Assembly: GCA_014529385.2 (NCBI GenBank)
Contig: CM043971.1
Span: forward strand, 60,346,709 to 60,410,708
DNA: 64,000 nt
Reading direction: 5' to 3'
Source: Adiantum capillus-veneris
Taxonomy: Eukaryota; Streptophyta; Polypodiopsida; Polypodiales; Pteridaceae
This document shows positions 55,907 through 64,000 of this stretch, piece after piece (within the stretch, counting starts at the first letter, position 1; every line of letters starts with the position of its first letter). The notes under the pieces are model-generated. The model did not search any database. It saw only the letters and a program-made list of their open reading frames with translations, and was not told the origin of the DNA. A program made the translations under genes and the position numbers.

Positions 55907-57346
55907 ACCATTACCGCTACAGAGACCTGGGTCAGTATGCATCATCTTTGTACACAGTTCCTGGACAGCCGCCCTTGCCCGACCCCCCCCCTGATCCATG
56001 CCCAAACATATGTGCTTTTTTTAGCGCTGAGATGGTTAAGAAGGCCATTGACAGGATGAGGACTGGGAGAGCATATGATCATGATGGCTTAATGGCTGAG
56101 CATTTCATGCATGCCAGAGATCTATTAGCAGAGCCTCTAGCAGTCATGTTTAACCGTGCCATGTGTGAGGGCTTGCCTGATACTTGGAGTCTATCTACTA
56201 TTGTACCTATCTTCAAGTCAAGAGACCCTATGGAGCCAGGGAATTATTACACTATCATGATTGGACACACATTGGCACGGTTGTACGCATTCATTCTTGA
56301 GCAACAACTGAGTAGATGGGCAGAGAGGGAGGGAGTGCGTGCAGTTGGACAGGCAAGGTTCAGGAGAGGTTTTTCTACTCTTGACCATATTTTGACACTC
56401 ATGGCCATCATTGAGGAGGGCAGATCCCATGGGAGACGGATCTATTGTAGCTTTGTGGACTCCCGCAAAGCATTTGACACAGTACCCAAAGCTAGATTGA
56501 TGCGCAAATTATAGGAGATGGGAGTACCCACAGAGCTCATTTGGGGGATCGTGGCATTGTACAGATCAGTAGTAGGGCATGTACATACCTCAGAGGGTCT
56601 ATCTACACTGGTTCACTCCACTATTGGGGTGAAGCAGGGCTGCCCGCTCTCTCCTACTCTATTTGGTATGTATGTGGATGAGGTTTCTGACTACATTGAG
56701 AGAGGTGGTGATAGAGGTGCACCACTGGCAGGGACATGGATTCTTGTGATGATATTGTGTTGATCTCCGACTCTCTGGAGGGATGCAACGTCACTTAGAT
56801 GCTTTGCATAGGTTTGCCCATGAAAGTGGTTTGTTTGTCAACCTTGGTAAAATCAAGGTCATGGTATTTAATACCACCCCATAGTGGATTGGGAGGTCAG
56901 TGCCCGCATTCACATACGGCCAGGAGGCAGTGGAGTATAGAGATGCTTATACTTACCTTGGAGTGGTTTTTAGTGGACCAACATTTTCATTGAGGAAAGC
57001 AGCAGAGACTAGATTGACCAAAGCCCATGCGGCATTAGGTAGATTGGAGAGGATGTGTTCACATGTTCAGTTTCAGGAGCCTCGGACGAAGCTCTGGCTC
57101 TTTGACACTTTGGTGTCTTCTGCATTGCTCTATGGAGCTGAGATATGGGGGCCTTCATTGGATCATCACGGGAGGACAGGTCGCACTGATGGATGGGGGA
57201 CATGGAGAAGCCTCTGGTCTCTATGATATCGCGGCTCATTAGAGCCAAGGCTTCAGTACCACGTGCCATTATCCGAACAGAGCTAGTTGCCCCCACTAGT
57301 GGTTGAGGCGCTCACCAGGTCTGTCTCCTTCATACACCGCATGTGG
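55438..57346 (+). pseudogene. LINE ORF2 fragment: linker and reverse transcriptase (broken)
   Basis: A non-LTR retrotransposon, 5' truncated. The region between endonuclease and RT reads EPGRPLEELTTILTQTLHDA and SWYNEECCQTRARLQREVLL. RT: MVKKAIDRMRTGRAYDHDGL, LSTIVPIFKSRDPMEPGNYY, RFRRGFSTLDHILTLMAIIE, FVDSRKAFDTVP, GVKQGCPLSPTLFGMYVDEV. The catalytic box, usually F/Y-A-D-D, reads C-D-D-I-V-L near 56747-56764, in a shifted frame. Thumb: TYLGVVFSGPTFSLRKAAET and SALLYGAEIWGP. A 30-base run of C (55876-55905) and stops at 56512-56514 and 56761-56763 break it. Its end (VVEALTRSVSFIHRMW) is cut by chromovirus E. The style is RTE-like, but clade assignment by eye is weak. Confidence 0.85.
55876..55905. 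repeat. Poly-C tract
   Basis: Thirty C in a row within the LINE coding remnant. The length is probably unreliable. Confidence 0.9.
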
Positions 57347-57757
57347 TGTCACGATTGTGACGTATTCTTTACCTTCTTTACGTGATTCTCTTGCAGATAC
57401 AAAGACGTACCAGATCAGAGACCCCTATTCTCGAAAGGATGCGTCTTTTTCGACCAAGAGTTGCACCTGTTCGGGGAATAGCCATGCCTCTTCAGCGAAT
57501 GGCTGCACCTTTACGCCGAAGGGTTACAACTCTACAGCAGAGGGACACGACTATTGGCCTAGAGTCATGTCTATTGGCCTATGGTCATGTCTTTTGATCG
57601 TGTCTTTTCAGATTCTATATAAGAACCCTCTTGTAACAGATTCAATCAATCAAACACACATTCCTCTCTTGTGTCTTTGTCTCTAGTCTAGTTCAGTTTT
57701 CAGTTTTCATCTAAGTACAATTATGAATAAACACACTTAGTAGTAGTGTTCTTCACA
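57347..57757 (+). repeat. 5' LTR of chromovirus E
   Basis: 411 bp. A TATA-like ttctatataagaacc at about 57612-57626 is the likely promoter, with the transcription start probably about 30 bases on. Confidence 0.9.
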
Positions 57758-57758
57758 G

Positions 57759-57770
57759 TGGTATCAGAGC
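57759..57770 (+). promoter_or_regulatory. Primer binding site of chromovirus E
   Basis: An exact tggtatcagagc, complementary to initiator tRNA-Met, one base after the LTR. Confidence 0.9.
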
Positions 57771-58422
57771 AATTTTTTCCCGGGCCTCTTGACTTGGCGT
57801 CTACCTACCTTTGCCGTTGCTCACCCTACCCGCGACAATCTACGTGTTGTATGGCAGCAAAAGAACGGTGGTACACACACGAATCTGAGTATGAGGTAAC
57901 TTAAGTGTTTTATCCAATTCATACTTATACTATACTACAACATATAGTGATGTGTGTGTGCGACGTACCCGGCAACTTGCGAGTCCTTGCTCAAATTGGC
58001 CGCTCGTACCCTTTCGCATAAAAGGGCTTACCAACAGTCACACCCTTAGGGCACCAAGAGCCATACCTCTCCCCAAGCGCTAGTACTGTTCCCAGCGCTT
58101 GATCCTTGTAGCGTTTCATCTTTACGAGGCTGAATTTATTCGCTGGCTGAATTTGTTTTCGCTGGCTGAAATCCACGCTACAGCAATAAAACCATTACGC
58201 TGGCTGAAAGCCTATAACCACTTAAATTTATTAAAAGTTTCTGCCCGCCCAAAAGTTGACCGGCCGATCAAAAACTCACTTGGTTTAATTTACCTAAGGC
58301 TACATTAAAAATAAAATAAAATGGACAGCAGCGCAATCTTCTTACGGGAAATCTCCAGCGCTGGCTTTTCGGCACACACACTCCCTCGTGGTGATTCTTG
58401 CGCGCCAGCCTCGCATTCCTCA
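57771..58422 (+). other. Leader of chromovirus E
   Basis: Non-coding. At 58136-58210 the phrase cgctggctgaa recurs three times (plus ttacgctggctgaaagc), echoing the aacgct and ggctgaaa words of the LARD1 LTR. Confidence 0.5.
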
Positions 58423-58986
58423 TGGAGGATGACGCTTACGATGTTCCCGTTCTGTACTTGTCGTACGTAGACGAAGTGCCAGAAGAAATTCTCCCAGAGA
58501 TTCCCATTCTGCCAAAACCTGCTTCTGCACCCGTTTCCGAACCCATTCCAGTTCCGGAAATTCCCGCAGCCATTCCATCGCTGTTGTACTCTCCTGAACC
58601 ACCGAACCCGCTGGAACGTGAATACTTGGTACACATTTGTCAGCGCCTTTGGCTTCCAGCGTTGGTCGATTTGGAAAGTGACCGTTCAGTGTCAACAGGA
58701 CAAGTTACAGCATTACGAGTTCATCCTTACTCGTTTTCCGCACTTGGCACACCATATCCCATCTTGTTTCGTTGATAGTCTTTCGGAGATTCAGACTGCG
58801 CACACGTTGGTTCCTTTTCATTCGGAGGAAATTGTGCTAGATTATACTCCTCTTACCCCCGAGCCCGACGAGGTCGAGGATCTCACAGAGGTCGAGGATC
58901 TCGCAGAGTTCTTAGAGCCAATTCACACACCGTCAACTTTGGCTACAGGGTGGAGTTTTTTAGCTTCGCCTCGATACGAACTTTGA
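58423..58986 (+). pseudogene. Extra frame upstream of chromovirus E gag
   Basis: ATG at 58423: MEDDAYDVPVLYLSYVDEVP, then a Pro/Ile/Glu-rich stretch (EIPILPKPASAPVSEPIPVP) to about 58615. After one frame shift it continues WYTFVSAFGFQRWSIWKV, FPHLAHHIPSCFVDSL, EEIVLDYTPLTPEPDEVEDL to the stop at 58984-58986. About 190 codons in total. I do not recognise it. It precedes the gag start at 59024 and may be an N-terminal gag extension or a separate small gene. Confidence 0.5.
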
Positions 58987-59023
58987 CTTCATCATGTCAG
59001 AGACAGACCCATGACAGGGACAG

Positions 59024-60180
59024 ATGGATGCTACTACACTCTTGGCTGCTATCCAACAGCAATTTGCAGTCCAAGCGTCACGTCAAGAGCAATTTGAAAC
59101 ACTACTTCATTCCTTATCAACAGAGGTCAAATCATTGAAGCAATCGACTTCTCCGCCCGATTCTAGTGCAGCTTCTTCCGTGAAGGGCCGATGCCAGATC
59201 AACCAGAACAAGTTAATAATCCTGAACTCCAATATCTTTTTCGCTTACACACAGAATCTAATAAAAAGAAAGTACACATTAAACCGCCAGAACCCTTTGA
59301 TGGCCGTCGTAATAAGCGAGTCATTGACCAATGGTTGTTCAAAATGGACACGTATTTCAATAATCTTGAATTGCCGGATGACAAGAAAGTGGCCTTAGCT
59401 GCTAGTCTCCTTAAAGATAGCGCCTTCCTATGGTGGCAAAATCGGGTAACCTTAGGCAAACACACATCGACGTGGGCAAAATTCAAGCGAGCGTTGTGTA
59501 AGGCTTTCGTGCCAGCTAGTGCCGATTTCCATGCACGCTTTGCTTTGCGTCACCTATGCCAGACAGGCTCAGTGGCTGCATATGTATCTCAGTTCCAAAG
59601 GTTGAACTTGGAGGTAATGACATTCAATCCCGACGACAAATTACACTATTTTGTCGACGGATTGGAGCCCACCTTACGTGATGATGTACATAAGGCTAAT
59701 CCCTCTACACTTGAAGAAGCCATCAGTTATGTGGAAAGACTAGGAGACTATCGTAGAGAAAATTTTCAGTCTGGTAGAGCCGGTGATCGCCCATCTGGTC
59801 GCGGACCTCGTGCTCCTTTTCGCAACCAGCGAGAAATCTCTTATTCAGGCTGCAGACAACAAAATGGCCCTAATTCTATGCAGTCACAATCAACTGCTAG
59901 TTCTTTATCCAGGTCTAATATTTGGAGTTCTAGAGCGCAGAACGGTAGACCTAATTTCCAAAATGATCGGTCTCTTTTCAATCGACGTCGTCGAAGCCGT
60001 CAAACTTTTCGGCCAAATTCATATTCAGACAGGCGTTGGTATGGCAATCAAGCTTCAACTTCTGCCGCTCCTCCTCAGCAGTCTACTTCACAACAGTCCA
60101 AAGATGGATTGTGTACAATTTGTGGTGGACCACACAGATGGTACCAATGTGATAAGAGACCTCAACCGTCCAATTTGTGA
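59024..60180 (+). pseudogene. Chromovirus E gag (one frame shift)
   Basis: The start MDATTLLAAIQQQFAVQASR gives a helical N-terminus (SRQEQFETLLHSLSTEVKSL). A frame shift near 59190 leads into 330 open codons from 59191: PEPFDGRRNKRVIDQWLFKM, AASLLKDSAFLWWQNRV, FKRALCKAFVPASADFHARF, FQRLNLEVMTFNPDDKLHYF. An Arg/Asn/Ser-rich nucleic-acid-binding tail follows, then the knuckle CTICGGPHRWYQC near the end. The gag core is complete. Confidence 0.9.
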
Positions 60181-61948
60181 CGCAATGCTAATGCAGAGAC
60201 ACCTTTAATGTTACCTTCCACTTCTGAGCAATCTACACCACAGCAAGATAAAGGCAAGCGTGTGGTTAGTACAATTCGTGTTTCTAAGGTGGCTACATTT
60301 CTTATGAAAAATGCCAATAATGCTAAGCCCGTTCCGAACACCTTGTCTAACGAGGTGTCTTCTTGGCTTCATACATGGCAAACCAATTAACATATTGGTC
60401 GACAGCGGTTGTTCTAATAACTTTGTGAGCACCAACATAGTGCATCGACTTAAATTGCCTACAGTTCAAAGTATTCAACCATATGATGTTGAATTAGCTG
60501 ATGGTTCATTTTTGACATGTAACACAATTGTTCAACACTTGCCATTTGACGTCCAAGATTATCAAGACAGCCTTTCTTTTTAAGTAATGCCATTATCCAC
60601 CTATGATATGATTCTTGGCCAATGTTGGTTATACCAATATGATCCTCTTATCAGTTTTCGAGGACATTCAATAACACTTTACAAGGATCGTCAACTCATT
60701 ACGATGAATGGCTTATTTCAAGTACAACCAGTAGCTGTTGTTTCTGCTTTGCAAGTTAAGCGGATGGTACGAAAATCTGACAATTTTACAGCACTCTTAA
60801 TGATACGTAGCACAGACGATGCTTCATTGGATACAATTCAATCCACACTAAAACCCAATCCAGCAGCTTATCTTGAGCAACCATTCTATAAACCATACTT
60901 GGACCTCTTTCCTGATGAATTGCCGAGCACCTTACCTCCTCGTAGACCGGTGGATCATCCTATTGATTTAATTCCTGGCAGTGCTCCGCCTACACGAGCT
61001 CCATATCGAGTCTCATATTTCGAATCTCAGGAAATTCAGCAACAACTCGTTGATTTGCTTGATAAAGGTCATATCCGTCCAAGTAAAAGTCCTTTTGGTG
61101 CTCCAGTTTTGTTAGTAAAGAAAAAAGATGGTTCTATGCGCTTGTGCATAGATTACCGCGCGTTAAATAAGCTGACAATCAAAAATAAATTTCCTCTTCT
61201 AAGGATTGATGAACTTTTTGATCAACTTTTGGGTGCTAAGATATTTTTGAAGATTGATTTGAAGTCTGGATATCATCAAATCAGAATTAAAGCAGGTGAT
61301 GAGTATAAAACTGCATTTAGAACAAAATATGGGCATTATGAATTTTTGGTAATTCCTTTTGGACTAACCAATGCTCGTGCATCGTTTATGACATTGATGA
61401 ATGAGATTTTTGGTCCATATCTGGATAAATTCGTTATAATTTATTTGGATGACATTCTCGTTTTTAGCAAGAATATTGCAGAGCATAAAGAACATCTTCG
61501 TTTGGTGTTTTTAATATTGGGGACTAATGTGCTTTATATCAACGAGAAAAGGAGCGAATTTTTCAAGGATCGGATCGACTATCTTGGCCATGTTATATCA
61601 GCTGATGGAATAGTAGTTGACCCTCAGAAAATCAAAGTTATTGTCGAGTGGCCTCTTCCAACAACAATATCTGATGTTCGCTCATTCTTGGGTTTGGCAA
61701 ATTTCTACCATACCAAGGTTTACAAGTTTTCGGACATTGATGCTCCTCTTTCAGAGTTGACGAAGTTTGAAAAGCTTACACGGTCCTCAGAAGCAGAAAA
61801 GTCTTTTAATGATCTTAAACAGGCTTTGACTACTACTCTAGTCATGGCCATTGCAGATCCTCTCAAACCATTTTTAGTAATGACAGATGCTTCAGATCGT
61901 GCTTCTGGTGGAGTATTAATGCAAAATGATAAGAGTTATTGCCTTTGA
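60181..61948 (+). pseudogene. Chromovirus E protease, RT and start of RNase H
   Basis: Protease: INILVDSGCSNNFVSTNIVH with an intact D-S-G (60395), ending [20 protein letters not shown] after one stop at 60581-60583. Then 454 open codons (60587-61948) cover the linker ([20 protein letters not shown]) and [62 protein letters not shown], catalytic [15 protein letters not shown], and the connection [19 protein letters not shown]. RNase H begins [20 protein letters not shown] and then shifts frame. RT looks functional in itself. Confidence 0.92.
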
Positions 61949-63166
61949 TAGTAAAAAGTTTACTGCTATACAGATACGTTACCCAGTCTATGACAAAGAG
62001 TTCCTCGCCATTGTCCATGCCTATCGTACATGGAAACATTACCTTTTGGGAGCCGACTCTATTGTCAAAACGGATCATCAATCATTGCAGTATATTTTTA
62101 CACAACCAGTCATGAATCCTCGTCAAGGTCGATGGGTGGAATTCTTGGCAAATTTCCACATGACTATTGAATATGTTCCAGACTTCAGAATTCGGTAGCA
62201 GATGCACTCAGTCGAATGCCACAAGCTACAAACATGGCAATATCTACAGTTACTTTTGATATTCTTGATTGTTTCAAGAATGAATATTTGACAGGTCGAG
62301 ATTTTGCTGAAGTATTTCGAGTACTTCGCACAAATACTCCCACACAAGTAGAAATGAATCTGGTTGCAGCATATACATTAGAAGATAATCTGTTATATTA
62401 TGAAGACCGAATTTGTGTACCACACAATTTACGCATGAGGAAGATGATTATTCAAGAACATCATGAAGTTCCTTATACAGCCATCTTGGAATCAATAAAA
62501 CGTATAAATTATTGGCAACTGTATTTTATTGGCCTCAAATGAAGCAAGACGTAGTGAACTTTGTTAAAGCTTGTCACTCCTGCCAAACTATGAAGGCCTC
62601 AAGACAGTTACCACAAGGATTATTACAACCTTTACCAATTCCAAATGAACGCTGGGAAAGCATTAGTATGGATTTCATTACAACGTTGCCTAAATCATCA
62701 AAAGGCAATACTCAGATATTGGTGATTGTGGATCGATTTTCAAAGATGGCACATTTCATACCTTGCAAAACTACTGCTTGCAGCACCAGATATTGCTTCG
62801 TTATTTGTGCAACATATATTTCGAATCCATGGACTACCAAAATCAATAATTTTAGATCGAGATCCCAAGTTCACATGACATTTTTGGACTTCCTTATTCA
62901 AGTCATTGGGAACGAATCTTTTATTCAGTTCAGCTTATCATCCACAGACTAATGGACAAACTGAACGAGCGAATCAAATATTGGAGGAAATGTTGCGACA
63001 TTACATACAAACCCGCCTAAATTCTTGGGAAGAATATTTGCCTTTGGTGAAGTTTGCTTACAATAATTCTTTTCATTCAGCGATTGGAATGACTCCTTTC
63101 CAAGCAACATTTGGACTTACTCCATTGATTCCTGCAAACTTTGTGATTCAACATAAAGTTGCTTGA
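61926..63166 (+). pseudogene. Chromovirus E RNase H end and integrase (frame shifts)
   Basis: RNase H continues [20 protein letters not shown] and YLLGADSIVKTDHQSLQYIF to 62196, then in another frame ADALSRMPQ. Integrase: the zinc region with QEHHEVPYT and CHSCQTMK; core WESISMDFITTLPKSSKGNT, ILVIVDRFSKMAHFIPCKT; a shift near 62785; LPKSIILDRDPKF, a stop, then GTNLLFSSAYHPQTNGQTER. The catalytic Glu is kept (codon 62963-62965). VKFAYNNSFHSAIGMTPFQA closes the core. Confidence 0.88.
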
Positions 63167-63731
63167 TCAATTGGTAAATGAAATGCAAGATATCCTTCTT
63201 CAGATCAAGGACAGATTGGCACATGTTCGATAGACTTATCAAAAGCAAGCAAATAAACACCGTCGCCATACAGAATTTCAAGAAGGAGATTTGGTGTTAC
63301 TATATGTTGCCTCACATCGATACAAAACAGTAAAGTCTGTTTTTCCCAAGTTACAGCCTAAGTATTATGGTCCTTTCAAGATTTTGAAGAAGTATTCTAC
63401 AGTTAGTTACAGAATCGAACTTCCAATAGCATGAGGAAAGATTCATCCAACATTTCACATTTCTTGGTTAAAGAAATATATTCCAGGAGATTCAATTATT
63501 CCAGATGTCTCATCCTATGTTCCAGAAATTGAGGAAGAACACTTGATTTTAGTCCCAGAACTTATTCTTGATGTTCGACAAAAGGAGACAAGAAGGAAAA
63601 TTATTATTGAGTTTCTAGTCAAGTGGATGGACCTTGAAGAGTCAGACTCTACTTGGCAAACGGATGAAGAAATGCAACAATACCCTAACCTTTTACAAGA
63701 ATTTTTTGATAAACGCATGACAATTATTTAA
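63167..63731 (+). pseudogene. Chromovirus E integrase C-terminus and chromodomain
   Basis: In broken frames: RRHTEFQEGDLVLLYVASHR, PKYYGPFKILKKYSTVSYRI, IHPTFHISWLKKYIPGD, then an open frame with ELILDVRQKETRRKIIIEFL, VKWMDLEESDSTWQTDEEMQ, ending at TAA 63729-63731. The VKWMDLEESDSTW core is a typical chromodomain pattern. Confidence 0.85.
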
Positions 63732-63761
63732 TAACAGGGTTTTATTTTAAATGGGAGGGAA

Positions 63762-64000
63762 TGTCACGATCGTGACGTATTCTTTACCTTCTTTACGTGA
63801 TTCTCTTGCAGATACAAAGACGTACCAGATCAGAGACCCCTATTCTTGAAAGGATGCGTCTCTTCGACCAAGAGTTGCACCTGTTCGGCGAATAGCCATG
63901 CCTCTTGAGCGAATGGCTGCACCTTTACGCCGAAGGGTTACAACTCTACAGCAGAGGGACATGACTATTGGCCTAGAGTCATGTCTATTGGCCTATGGTC
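63762..64000 (+). repeat. 3' LTR of chromovirus E (cut by window end)
   Basis: Purine tract gggaggga (63753-63760), then TGTCACGATCGTGACG. 239 bp are present, matching the first part of the 5' LTR with a few differences. Confidence 0.92.

Larger units (their letters stand above)
57347..64000 (+). mobile_element. Chromovirus E (Ty3/gypsy), nearly full length, cut by window end
   Basis: 5' LTR 57347-57757 (411 bp, TGTCACGATTGTGACG...CTTCACA), primer site tggtatcagagc at 57759-57770, gag, protease, RT, RNase H, integrase and chromodomain in order, purine tract near 63751-63761, and 3' LTR from 63762 to the window end. Over the 239 shared bases the LTRs differ at about five positions plus one short indel. 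Inserted in LINE coding sequence. Several frameshifts and stops, but every domain is present. Confidence 0.92.

Noticed and set aside
55598-56059. Gly- or Pro-rich frames across the poly-C run
   Set aside because: Homopolymer artefacts inside the LINE remnant.

Overview
This window reads as heterochromatic, transposon-packed nuclear DNA of a land plant, most likely a flowering plant. The evidence is the mix of Ty1/copia and Ty3/gypsy LTR elements primed by initiator tRNA-Met, a CACTA (En/Spm) transposon with the plant TNP2 plus TnpA gene pair, a plant LINE and tRNA-type short repeats. I see no bacterial, organellar, rRNA or CRISPR sequence and no confident ordinary host gene. Almost all coding potential belongs to mobile elements, most of them broken. 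The species cannot be told from the sequence.

Layout. 1-2560: no gene seen. 2563-4000: copia remnant with a 212-codon open frame and an LTR-like end. 4230-10340: gypsy chromovirus A (+ strand), split by a nested non-coding LTR element (5224-7701, - strand). 10345-10860: copia gag scrap. 11040-14650: gypsy B (- strand), the same family as A. 14680-21660: gypsy C (- strand, non-chromovirus type), lacking gag and the RT front half but carrying about 3.8 kb of broken sense coding sequence between integrase and the 3' LTR. 21660-22523: leader, primer site and 225-bp LTR of yet another element. 22541-31211: complete CACTA transposon with 12-bp inverted termini and a TAT target duplication. 31780-37444: nearly intact young copia element (1,379-codon polyprotein, LTRs almost identical). 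37445-42318: mostly unassigned, with microsatellites, one short-repeat fragment and a solo LTR piece of the A/B family. 42319-53016: chromovirus D (+ strand), split between RNase H and integrase by LARD1 (46003-50308), a non-autonomous LTR element whose only gene encodes an unrecognised protein. 53017-54160: LARD2, an older relative in the opposite orientation. 54160-55437: primer site and 911-bp LTR of another element. 55438-57346: LINE ORF2 fragment. 57347-64000: chromovirus E, inserted in the LINE and running off the window edge.

How it fits together. The nesting gives a relative order: A is older than the element inside it; D is older than LARD1; LARD2 is older than D; the LINE is older than E. 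The CACTA and the copia look recent from their termini and reading frames. Four of the five gypsy/copia integrases readable at that site, other than B's, have lost or kept the catalytic glutamate as follows: A, C and copia have lysine, D has aspartate, E keeps it; B also keeps it. The least-explained sequences are the long 3' gene of element C, the LARD protein seen in two diverged copies, and the four-unit array of tRNA-like repeats inside the CACTA element.
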